From assembly GCA_963693305.1 (NCBI GenBank), contig OY855904.1, positions 11,921,996-11,985,995 on the forward strand: a stretch of 64,000 bases of DNA. Direction: 5' to 3'. This DNA is from Meandrina meandrites (taxonomy: Eukaryota; Cnidaria; Anthozoa; Scleractinia; Meandrinidae). Each line of letters begins with the position of its first letter. Positions within the stretch are counted from its first letter, which is position 1. A program made the position numbers and the translations under genes. Below are positions 18,789-29,190 of this stretch, one piece after another. The notes under the pieces were generated by a model. That model saw only the letters and a list, made by a program, of their open reading frames with translations. It was not told the DNA's origin and did no database searches.

Positions 18789-20029
18789 TCAGTATACGAT
18801 TGACTTTAAATCTTTGTTCATGATCTCCATCATAGCGTCAGCTACCAAGAACATATGACAGGTGATGATTCCCGATCCTCCGGTCTTTCTCTTGATCTCC
18901 AGTTTCACACCGTCTTTTGTGTTGCGCAGACCTCCTCCATGAATACTGTTATCAAAAAAGGTTCTCAAATCAATCCAAAGACCGAACTTATCACCTGCGT
19001 AAAAATCCTTCTCTTTTACTGATCCCGATCTTCCCATTCGTCTCTTAATCGCTTCCCAGAAGTCAGAATGAATCATTCCCTTTGAGTAGAGTTGATTCGG
19101 CATACCGTTGATATTGATGTTGACCGATCTGATGTCGGGATTTACAAACTTCTCAGAGTCTCGTTTAGTGTCATAACTCTCTTCGAAAAGTAAGAGTATA
19201 CCCGTCATCGACCTCCTCGATGTATCGACTTTCAGGTTAATTATACTGTCATTCGGTTTTGAGATGGTAAAATTTTCGTGATGATGAACGTTCTCATAGT
19301 AAAATCCTTTACCAGTTTGGTAAGTTGCCATCGCCTCAAGAGCCAGGTCTTCACTTTTGATGCAGTGGTACTCTAACTCAATGTTTTCGAGTTTATAATT
19401 CGGAGGTGTCTTCTTCTCTTCCGCTTTATCATGATTTACAATGTCATTCACATCAGGCAGAGTGATCTCAAAGGTTAGATCATGTGTCAGCGCCGTCGGA
19501 TACAGTGACCCGTTATCACTGATAACAGGATGGTCGATAGGAATTTCATACCTTTTGCCATGAACTTTAGAGAGGGCGACCTCCTTCCCGTCAGATTCGA
19601 CCCTATCCCCAGCTTCCGTTCTGAGTTTTCTCATATTCACTGATGAGATTCCCTGCCTTAATCTGTCCTCTCTTTCCTCAGTCTCAAGAAAGAGGTCATG
19701 GTAGGTTTGAAAGAGATCATATCTATCTGTATCCTGTAGTGTCTCACCTCCGAAAAGAACCTTGAGTTTTTTAACAAGGTTTCGACCAATATTATTTACG
19801 ACGGTGTTGTTGGCATGACCCTCTACTTTTAAGTCAAACAGAAGTTTAACACTTCCAGGAACAATCACCACATCATCTGTCAATTTAGGTATGACCACTC
19901 GTATTGTATGTCCGGGATTATGAGATGAAGATCGAATGTTATTCTGTTGAGAGATGACTCTGCCTTAAGTCCGAGCGGTTCTCTCGGTACTCGGTTCGGA
20001 TTGATATTCTTAGGTACAGAGTACGACAT
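18789..20029 (-). CDS. Major capsid protein-like gene, frame break near the 5' end
   Basis: A 369-codon open frame (18789-19898) is beta-rich and looks like the Polinton/adintovirus double jelly-roll capsid protein (fold inferred). It has the conserved-looking NNIGRNLVKKLKV and DKFGLWIDLRTFF stretches. The ATG that starts the gene sits at 20029, in another frame; the two frames meet around 19953-19965, where a one-base change would account for the shift. The site is not a homopolymer. As written the protein cannot be made from the ATG without a frame shift. The start is 27 bp from the divergent integrase ATG, so both promoters share that gap. Confidence 0.7.
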
Positions 20030-20056
20030 TTTAAAAGAGAGAGATGTTATTTTTAA
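20030..20056. promoter_or_regulatory. Divergent promoter between capsid-like gene and integrase
   Basis: Only 27 bp separate the two start codons. The gap reads TTTAAAAGAGAGAGATG... and contains TTTAAA in both directions, the core motif seen before other Polinton genes. Confidence 0.45.
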
Positions 20057-21034
20057 ATGAGTAACGAGAGAATTTTTAAAAAGATTTACTACAGTACTGA
20101 GGGTTATTGGAAAGGGTACTCCGCTGTATCGAAGTTGGCTTCCGCGGCTAAAGTTAGTGAGGATGAGGCGAGAGATTGGTTAGAGAGACAGGCACTTTGG
20201 CAGATCTATTTACCTCCACCGAAGTATTTACCGAGACCTCATTGGAGTGTGAGTAGACCGAATGAGATTCACCAAGCGGATCTTCTCTTTCTTCCTCATG
20301 ACAAGGTGGGAAGAAAGACCTTTCGTTACGCGTTGGTTGTGATCGATGTTGCAACGAGATATAAAGATGCTGAGGCGTTAACATCGAAAGAGAGTCAAGA
20401 GGTAGCGAAGGCCTTTGAGAGTATTTATAAAAGAAAGCTCCGGTGGCCAAAGAGACTGATCGTAGATCCTGGTAAAGAGTTTATGGGTCATTTAACAAAA
20501 TTAATGAATAGTCACAACGTAAAGATACAGAGAAGCGAAGCGGGTAACCATCGAGCTCAGGCATTCGTTGAGAGAGCGAACAGGACTTTGGGAGAGAGAT
20601 TATTTAGCCATCAGTATGCGCAGGAGATGGTGAGTGAAGGGAGATCGAGAGTCTGGGTGAAGAGGTTGCCAGCGGTCATGAAAGCGTTAAACTCTCAGGT
20701 GATCAGAATCACAGGCAAAGAACCTGATAAAGCCCTCGGTTTAAAAGAGGTTGATATTAGAGAAGTAAATTACAAAAGACCTGTCGGATTAAAAGAGAAG
20801 AGATTGCCCTCAGGTGTTCAGGTAAGGTATCTTCTCTCTCCCGGTGAGGATGAGGGAGGAGAGAAAAGAAGAGCGACCGATCCAATCTGGAGTATCGAGA
20901 TTTATAATATAAATCGTGTGGTGATCTCTGCAGAACAACCTGTTTTATATTATCTTATCGATGGTCCGAAGAGATCGTTTGTGAGAGAAGAGCTTCAAGT
21001 CGTGCCGTCTGACACCGAGTTACCTCCTTTATAA
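20057..21034 (+). CDS. Polinton RVE-family integrase
   Basis: 325 residues, intact. An N-terminal helical DNA-binding-like region (SKLASAAKVSEDEARDWLER) precedes the retroviral-type catalytic core. The acidic triad is visible: D75 in HQADLLFLP, D137 in LIVDPGKEF, and E172 in AFVERANRTLGE, 34 residues after the second Asp. A C-terminal domain follows, with no clear chromodomain. It would insert the linear element using its TIR ends. It is transcribed opposite to most genes, and its 3' end overlaps the convergent pPolB gene by about 40 bp. Confidence 0.93.
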   Translation: MSNERIFKKIYYSTEGYWKGYSAVSKLASAAKVSEDEARDWLERQALWQIYLPPPKYLPRPHWSVSRPNEIHQADLLFLPHDKVGRKTFRYALVVIDVATRYKDAEALTSKESQEVAKAFESIYKRKLRWPKRLIVDPGKEFMGHLTKLMNSHNVKIQRSEAGNHRAQAFVERANRTLGERLFSHQYAQEMVSEGRSRVWVKRLPAVMKALNSQVIRITGKEPDKALGLKEVDIREVNYKRPVGLKEKRLPSGVQVRYLLSPGEDEGGEKRRATDPIWSIEIYNINRVVISAEQPVLYYLIDGPKRSFVREELQVVPSDTELPPL

Positions 21035-24000
21035 CCGTAAGCGAAGGTGTGAATGTTATCCTCCCGTATTAATCTCTTATCATCGAACGGAGAGAGAGCA
21101 ATCTTGTTAACCGTCTCGGTAAAGATTGTGTGAAGATGACTTCTGATAACATTCATCTGTCTCATAGCGGGTTTATTATCGAAGAGGCAGTCTTTGTAAT
21201 CGTTAAAGGTGATGGTCTTCTTTATCACCGCCTTCTTCACTCCCTTACACTTTTTCTCCTCGTAAGACTCTTCTTCCACCCTGTATGAGTAGAGTTTTGC
21301 TCTCAATCCTACAAACTCTGCGATCTGCTTCCCTGAAGCCTCGTCTTTGAACATACCGATTACCTTCTTGTTAACCCCTGTGAGTATGCCGCTTGGGTGA
21401 TTCTTCGGGTAATTACTCGTGTCGAACTTTGATTTCACATCGGAAGAGATGTCTCTGTAAAAGTCTTTTGTCTGTATCTCGTAGGCGAGGCTATCCGTGT
21501 CAGTGAATAAGAGCTTCGCATTCTCTCCGTACTTGGGTTTGATGTAATTATAGTGAAAATCGTACATCAATGTCTTACTCAAGTCGAGGATTGACATGCC
21601 GAGGTAGACGGGTTTATTGAATTTTAGACTAACCTTCTTCATATGAACTGCGGTGAGATTCTCACAGAAGATTGTGTGATGTTGATAATTCGGTTTACAC
21701 GTTAACTTCTTTGCCTGACTCTCTCGAGTGACCAATCTTATGTCGACTCTGTTTCTGATGTTCTCCATAGTCTTTCCGAATACGGAGTTATTCATCAACT
21801 TGAAAAAGTCTTTCTCAAAATCGTTCTGTGCCTTCGCTCTGAGATTCGTGTTAAGATCGATATACGGCTTTAGCCACGCTGACTCTGTGAATTTGATCCC
21901 TCTGTGAATCTTGGTTAGTTTAAGACCGAGAGATAGATAGAGTTTAAGAGTTTCATGATGAATAACGTAATTCTTTTTATCGTTTAGATTTGGGATAAGT
22001 TTCTCAACCTTATTAACTGTGAGTCTCTCCGGTGCTAACGGATAGTCGTTATGCAGGTCGTGAAGATGTTCAGGGTACTCCAAGTATGCATGGCTGATTC
22101 TTCCAATTCTTCAACTCCTCTTTCTCCATCCATTCAAAATCTTCAGTCGGCAGAGGTTTACACATTGCCCAACCGTAGAGATTGTTTGCATCGAGATAAG
22201 ATATATACTTGGTCGGTTGGTCGGGATCATAATCTTTCATGTAAGGATTGTTTGCCTTTCCGTATCTCGTCGAGATCATAGAGACTCCCCCTCGAATTCC
22301 TTTCTCTACCATCATTAACATATCGTAATCACTCAATAACTCCAATCTGACCTTGGTGATCTTCAAACATGCATCCCAAGCAAGACCGGGCGCTGTGTAA
22401 TAGAATATCGGGTCGAGACGGTAATTATCAAGGCAGACATCCCTGAAGTTTTCAAAGACGTCAGAGAGAAGGAGAACATCACTCTTAAGATATAGGTCAT
22501 GGTAATCTCTCATGGTCTTCATGTCGAATATTTTCCAAACATTCTGTGCGTGTTGATAATCCTCTTCTGTGATTTCGCTGTCATTAAGTATTGAGTGAAA
22601 AGCCTCTTTCGGTGGAAAGTGATCGGCAGACAGTTTACCGAAGTTATCGAACCAATCGTATGGAAAGACACCCTTTCTTAATAAAAGATTTAACTCATCA
22701 CCTTTATAAAATTCTGTAAGATTTTTAAAAGACTCTTTCGGAAGATTCTTTACCAAACTGTCGAGGCTTGCTGCCATGAATTTAAAAGAGTCGATGAATC
22801 TTATTTCACGCTTGACCTCTTTCTCTTCTCCCTTTTTATTAATGAATTTATCAACCAAGATATGTTTTGTGAATGAGATGTACTTCTCCTCGTTATTAGG
22901 TATGCAGCCTATCTTTCCCTCCGATTTACCGAGGTTTTTAATGAATAGATGACTGTCGTAACCTGATAGATTGTGAAAGATTACGGGATAGAACTTCGGT
23001 AGTCTGTACTCAAGGTTGCATTTGTTATGTGCCGCTCCTCTAAACTTACCGGTGAGATGACAGTGGTCACGGACCTTTTTAAATCTTGGATCATTTCCCT
23101 CTTCAGATATTCCTCCCTCACAGATGTGGCAGATGGTCGCCTTTTCATAGTTGATCTTATCCTCAGGTGTCATCACCATCTTCTTCGGTATTTTGAACCT
23201 GTTGTATATCTCTTTGATATCTTCCTCTAAGGACTCAATGAATAACTGAGGGACATTATCGTTCGGTGATTCGGCTGTGTAGTGAACGAGTTTCGGTGAT
23301 AAAAGGTCGTCATCAAAACATTTGATAAGATAACTGTAACCTGAGGGTCTGTGCTTTTGGTACTGATTGGTAAAGCTTTTGGTATCTTTGGGTTGACAGG
23401 TGTCAATCTTCTCTGTAAAACACTCGAAATCTGCGTATACAACAAAGGGAACTCTCTGCTTTTTATTATGATTTTTAAAAAAGATATATTTAGGTCCTAA
23501 GAATTTCCCTTTGTCATCTTTAAACATCGGCATCTCTATCTTTACTTCCTCGTTATTCTGGCAGTACTCTTTATGTTTATCCAGTGATTTTACCGAGTGA
23601 AACGAGTTTAGGCATCTATAGCAGAAATATCTCTTACCGTGGAGATTACTAACATCACCATATATCAATCTCGACATGTTTTTTATCCAGCAGAAGTGAT
23701 TGGTCTCTTCATTTGCGATTAGGAGAAGGTTTATCACCTGTTCACAATGTTGTTCATTCTTTTTGCTTATTCTTAAAGGGTAAACAACACCTTCATAACC
23801 CAAGACGTTGATCGCGTAAGGATTCTGATTTTCAAATTTATCAACAAATTCCTCTGAGACGGGAAACTCGATACCTGACCAGTCAAATTTCTTTGAATCC
23901 TCTCTCATCTGTTTGCTGAGTCTCTGCATTTTTCTCCTTGGGAAACACTGCTGAGGTTACTGCCCACTTAAAACACTCATTATCGTTTTCATTCTTCACG

Positions 24001-24855
24001 TTGATTATCGCCTTCTTTTCGTATAACTTACCCGGTAACTTAATGTAAGAAGAGGCAGAGAGAGGATTGTAAGGGTTAATGTTTATGTCGAGGTGTTCGA
24101 TTCGGTCGAATTGCCAACCGGAACCTCTGTTATTAAAATTCTGTATCAATTCAAAGATTACATCTACCATATGATCGTAAATAACAGAGATATCGGTTGA
24201 CTCTGTCACAATCTCCATTTTTTGATGCAAAGGAGTATATATTAATGTCGATGTTACCGGTGGCGGGATTCTCTTTGGTAAACCTTACGGTGAGAATTAA
24301 TTTTACTTTAATAGATCCCTTACTCTTTATGAGATTTATAACCCTCGGTTTTACGTTATTCATAAACGTCTTCTCATCCATGCCGTTTATACCGTTAACT
24401 CTGAACGTTTTGAAATAACCCTTTATAGCTGTCTTATACTCTTTAGGTGTGAGATGATCCTCTTCAGGTGAATTTACATCCTCTATAGGTTGACCTACTT
24501 CTTCCCGCCTCCTAAAAATACTGTTTACTCTCTCCTTCAGGTTTTCGACTCTCTCATTCACTACATTTTTGATAGGTTCAGGGATATAATTTAATAACCA
24601 ACCTGTAAACCTGTTTATTACACTCTTTACGGGTGCAGCCACATTAGATGCAATATTCTTTATCTGCGTTATTCTTGATGGTGCGGGAATCGGGATATCA
24701 ACCTCCGGTACAGTTTGATCATTCGCCGAGTAAAAAATCTCACTCTCATCGGTACCCAACGCCTCGATTAACTCAGCTTTACGCATTCTATAATAACCTT
24801 TGATGCCTCGCTCTTTGGCAAGGGCCTTCAGCTGTTTGACGGTCTGTTTCTCCAT
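20995..24855 (-). pseudogene. SAP domain-protein-primed DNA polymerase B, three frame breaks
   Basis: Four reading-frame pieces in order (24855-24151, 24230-23883, 23929-22070, 22083-20995) cover about 1,285 codons. Piece 1: SAP-like start, basic linker, and the conserved pPolB N-terminal region. Piece 3: Zn-finger-like CYRC...KHKEYC, exonuclease I VVYADFECF, an inserted HNH-like CHIC...DHCHLTGKFRG, exonuclease II HNLSGYDSH, exonuclease III-type YHDLYLKSDVLLL, and polymerase motif A LDANNLYGWAM. Piece 4: motif B NNSVFGKTMEN and motif C FTDTDSLAYE. All catalytic motifs are present, but frames change near 24200 and 23930 (both in A-runs) and near 22080 (not in a run; a few bases appear lost). 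The first two could be sequencing errors. It primes synthesis from a terminal protein in this family. Confidence 0.9.
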
Positions 24856-26113
24856 ACTTGTTATTCATAAAAGATTCCTTTAAGCTGAAATTTCACTTTT
24901 CAAAACATACAGAATTTATCGAGGGTTTTATCATGAGATGAAGCGAGTATGTTTTGTCGAGGAATTAAGGGAGAATTTGTTGTCGCCTCGGGTAAAATTT
25001 AATGAAATGAGCCAATATGCTCAGTCCTATGCTACTGAACGATTGAAATTTCTTTATCTGCTCAGTCCAGCTGTGTGTCATTTTAAGCTCAAATTTAAAT
25101 AACAACAACAAAATACCTTAACCAGATACCAAAAAGGTACGGTGCTTGCTTCTCACTTTGTCACGGCAGTGGTTGTCAATTTCAGGTGAAATTGTCCTTG
25201 TGAATAAATTAGCTGCCTCGGGACAAATGGCAGTTTTTGAAATGACGGTTTGCCACCGAACCGGTTTATCTGCCTCTGCTTCTCAGTTCGAAGCTGATTT
25301 AAAGCAAAAATACTATGCATGGCTGTTACGTTGATCACTTGAGACTGGAGTGTTTTCAAGAACGAATGAAAAAGAGATGTCACTTCAAGAGAAGGAAATT
25401 AATGACACATGGCGTCGAGAAAATCGGTTAACTAATTTCACCGCGGGCTTGGGTTTTATCGTGAATGAAGAATACAACGCTTAAAATGCGTCAGCAACAT
25501 CAAGGTAAGCATGTCTACGTTTTTATTAGACACAGTTAAGTTCGCGTCGGGAAGAATTCAACCTTTGCGTGAAATGTTTACATAAACGGCGGTATCTCCA
25601 CGATTACTAATTGACGAATTTTAGGCAACTTCGAAACTCGAAAACATCGCACGAAATCATTTCCCCAGCTAATCCTTCTAAAGTCGTAAAGAACAGTCCT
25701 TTGACTTGCAAATACCGAATTTTTGACCAATTATTTCGCTTCGCACATACTTAAACTAGACGATAAGTTTGACCAATTTTGAACCCTATTAAAAGTGTGT
25801 CAAATAAATTTAATTATATTTTGTAAATAAAAGGGCACGAAGGACTAAAATTGCTTTCCACGTACTTATTTGATGTCATTCTACAACATTTGGCCGGTAT
25901 TTTCCTTCCAGAGTGCTTAATTTTTTCACGCGAAGCTACGAAACTCGGCATAAATTTTGAGCTCCGAAAGTGGCAATATGGCGGTTTTCAAGGATTATCG
26001 ATTTTCTCGAAAACAAATCGATATTCAGCCAAACTAAGTATACTGGTATTTGTTTCTCACAAAGACCTACCTATGGTAAGAATATAAGCGAAATCCATTT
26101 TTCGACACTTGCC
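24824..26113 (-). repeat. Polinton right TIR, uninterrupted
   Basis: Inverted partner of 3918-4995 plus 9843-10054. It holds the intact target of the palindrome, with TCGTTCA next to GTAGCATAGG when read on the minus strand (around 25023-25039). The inner end lies eleven codons into the SAP-pPolB gene, so that gene's promoter is TIR-borne. Confidence 0.9.
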
Positions 26114-28701
26114 GTCTTTTGTCTGACCGTTGGTAACATTGGCTCTTAAAAGTTTCAGTCGACTAAACGCTTTTGCGCACCGAAAAGATACCTAAAGTGA
26201 GAAGTTATGAGTTGTAAACGCTGAGGACAGGAAAACACTTTGTTTCCAAGATGTAAACGCTAGGAAGAAGATTGGAGATATCAGAATATACCGTAAAGTT
26301 TCGAAACTATTACGTGTCAGCGACCTTCGTTACTTATGGGTTTCACGCGCCGTCGGGTAATAGTGAAGAACAGTTCCCCTCGATCGAGCCTTTACTCAGT
26401 TTGCTTTCTTTGGGTTCGCTACTTTCGGTGAGTACCTACAACATTTACCGTATATGGTCGAGTCGATCTACCGTATTCTGTAAATTGCGAAAACATATAA
26501 CATATGTAAAGCATAAAATAAACAAAACTGTGTTGTTTGCAGCCACATTGCGCCGGAAAGTTCACGTTTAGGAATATACTCCGTGCTAACTACAACTTAC
26601 AACTTTTAAAATGGACTTCACCACCGGCGTGTGTGTCTGCTCGCAGGCTAGGGGATCTAGAGACGACAGCGATTATACGTTGTTGAAAGTAATCGACATC
26701 AGAACCGTATCGCCACTTTCATTTTCCAAAAAGTCAAATTACATTTGAGGCAGGATAAATGGTAGCTACTCTGGGAGGTTGGGTCGCATAAGATCAGAAA
26801 TTGTTTCTTGTCGTACAAAATAGGTTAGGTATCGTACTGAGCAAAAAGATGAAAAGGTACGTTTATTGTGAAAACCAAAGTTTATCGCAAACAAACAGTG
26901 GAATCGGTCCTTTAGTTTTGTCATGACCCCTCCTTTAAGTGCTGCTCCTTTTGGAGACCGTTATAACATTCGGGGCGACCAATAAATGCTTTTAGAAAAC
27001 GGTGGATGCATCTATGAAAAATGCCAGTACTTTTGCAGGCCGCTACTTTCGGAAGTTGGTGGGATGAGATAAAAAGAATTTCAAAAGAAAGGGCAGCTGG
27101 CTGTTCCGTTCAAACCCCATTGAAGGGCATGTGCAAACGCTCGAATTGTCAGTGTTGGGGCCATTCCTGTCCGCAAAGGCCGCGATCCTTTTGGTTATCA
27201 CCAAGAAAAAGAAAAAAAACACCGAATGGTACATTATTTTTAGCAGGTGCTTTCATTTATTAACTGTGAATATCTTACAGCAAAACTTACAAAGTCTTAG
27301 AAGCAATAAAACCAGATAACTTTTGCGTTATCAATTAATTATTCGTCCTAGAACTTAGAACCTTATTCTTTGTCACGGATACAGCAAATTACTCACATAA
27401 ATCAATCATTGTTCCAGCGTTCGAAAGAACAAAGTGAGTTGACAGGCGTTTAATTCGAAGCTATTAGAGCAGTTTTCAATCGAGTGTCGTAAAACCAAAA
27501 CCAAATTACTCTGGCCAATCACAAAGGACGCGGACAATCCAGTGAACCAATCAAAACTCGAAGCAAATGCATGAAGCCGGCACGAAGCGCGTGAAAACGT
27601 GCGCGAGCGAGTCACAATTGGGTTTGGTTTTACTTCTGGCGTAGTAATGCAAAACCAACGCAAACGCGAATTACTTTTACCGCTCTATATGCAAATAGCT
27701 AATTATTTTTAAGCAAGCTTTACATAAAGGATTAGAAAGACCAGCAGTGATATAAAAGAGTTACGCCAACGTCTACGTTGATACTAATAATGCAGCATAC
27801 TACTGGAAGACACTCTCAATTATAACTAACGAAAATTAACTATAACTTACGAAAATTAATATTTTACTCTGCACTGAATAAAATGCTCTAACCCACATTC
27901 GCTTACTTAATGCGATTATTCTTTTTTTATATCTAGAATTAATAGTAAACGGTAATTTTATTTTCTTTAGAATTGCAAAATTCCCTTTTATCTAGAAACA
28001 ATGGTTACTATTTTTAAAGTTATTTTGGTTTCTTCAAAGGTGCAGTATTCTGTGCTAAGATATATTGATTTTTGTTTTCTTCATTGATTTTTAAACCGCC
28101 AATTTTTTATTTTTGTTCGCTTGACTTTCCAAGCAAGTTGAATAACAACTATATATATAACAACTAACAAGTTGCAAAAGCACCGAGTTTTCTATGAACT
28201 AATAGTCAGCACAATTGGTTGAAACCCTGATTTTTTTTTCAGGCTTCTTTATTCCAATTGCTTTTAAAATTGGAAATTCACTGCGAAGATCACATATCAC
28301 CTTCATATATATCTGCAGTTCATATATGAATCATTTCATATACATTACAGCACAATTGGTTAAAGGATTGCAATCCAAAAGCTATATCTTTATGTATTTT
28401 TAAGCCAAAAAAACATGGATATTTTCCCCATTTAAGAGCAACGCGCGCGCGATTGTGTTCGATCATCGAATAGAAAACAGTGCCAGTGGAAGAACCAATC
28501 AGATTCACGTACTTCCAATAGAACACGGCTGAGTTGTTTACCAAATGGCTATAGCGTTATTTCCTTCTAAGGCTGTGTTCAAGTTTTCAGTCCGGCACTG
28601 GGTTTCAACCCAGAACATACATTACTGTTCCAACAAAAATGTATTCACAAAAAAGTCCGATAACCACCCGGAGCCTGTATTTCATCCCTTACTGGTCCCT
28701 G
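26114..28701. other. Intergenic DNA between Polinton and laminin gene 2
   Basis: A+T-rich, with no supported gene. It contains the small inverted repeat at 27488-27632 and will include the 3' UTR of the minus-strand laminin gene. Open frames of up to 99 codons occur but show no family features. Confidence 0.5.
27488..27632. repeat. Short inverted-repeat element, GTAAAACCAAA ends
   Basis: GTAAAACCAAAACCAAATT is mirrored by AATTGGGTTTGGTTTTAC about 125 bp away. Non-coding, MITE-like. Confidence 0.5.
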
Positions 28702-29190
28702 TTAGCAAGGTGAAACAGAAGGCATTGAACTCGACAAGTCCTTGTATCTCGCAATGTCAAACCGAAGCTGGCGTATCCGCTCTTTGTAGAAAGCCATCTT
28801 CCTCTGCTGCAGTTGAAGCTCTCTTCTTAACTCCACTAGCTGCGGCTCCAGCTGCAGGCCGTTAAATAGCTGTCTTGCTGAATTCACCTCTCCCCTGAGA
28901 GTAGATAGATTGTCCACACTGACTCGCGGCAAATTAGAGCTCTCATTCAGCAAGCGCCTGGTCAAAGAAAGTAGCCGCTGGACAGTGGTGTTTGCCTTAG
29001 CGGCTCTCCCAAGTAGAGCTTGGCTGTTGTTCGACACACTAGAAGCCATGGCGGACAGATTGTTGCAGAGTTTCTGCACCGGTTCTATTTCTCTGGACAT
29101 GAAGTTTTCCAAAGTGGTGTTTTCCACCATGTTCTCCACAGCAATCTCGTTCCTCAAGTCATGAGCAAGGTGATGGGCCCTCTTCACGAC
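28702..29190 (-). CDS. Laminin gene 2, exon 14 (end of coiled coil, stop)
   Basis: Phase-0 start after a TTATAAAG acceptor. 162 residues of heptad-rich helix ending [13 protein letters not shown] and a TAA stop. The terminal Cys fits the laminin beta/gamma interchain disulphide. Confidence 0.85.
   Translation of the reverse strand, partial: VVKRAHHLAHDLRNEIAVENMVENTTLENFMSREIEPVQKLCNNLSAMASSVSNNSQALLGRAAKANTTVQRLLSLTRRLLNESSNLPRVSVDNLSTLRGEVNSARQLFNGLQLEPQLVELRRELQLQQRKMAFYKERIRQLRFDIARYKDLSSSMPSVSPC

Larger units (their letters stand above)
3918..26113. mobile_element. Polinton (Maverick) element, nearly complete
   Basis: A 22.2-kb unit (about 17.3 kb without the nested palindrome) bounded by about 1.29-kb terminal inverted repeats. 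It encodes the Polinton hallmark set: protein-primed family B DNA polymerase, RVE-type integrase, A32/FtsK-like packaging ATPase and a capsid-protein-like gene. It also carries at least ten accessory proteins. Known Polintons are 15-20 kb, so the net size fits. No adenain-type maturation protease is recognisable. I could not find a clean 6-bp target duplication: the bases outside the shared GGCAAGTG end differ (ATTCTT left, GTCTTT right). The two TIRs are nearly identical, which indicates recent insertion. pPolB and the capsid-like gene carry frame breaks, so this copy is probably not autonomous. Confidence 0.93.

Noticed and set aside
3912..26119. A 6-bp target-site duplication for the Polinton
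   Set aside because: Several boundary choices around GGCAAGTG were tried and none gives matching flanking hexamers.
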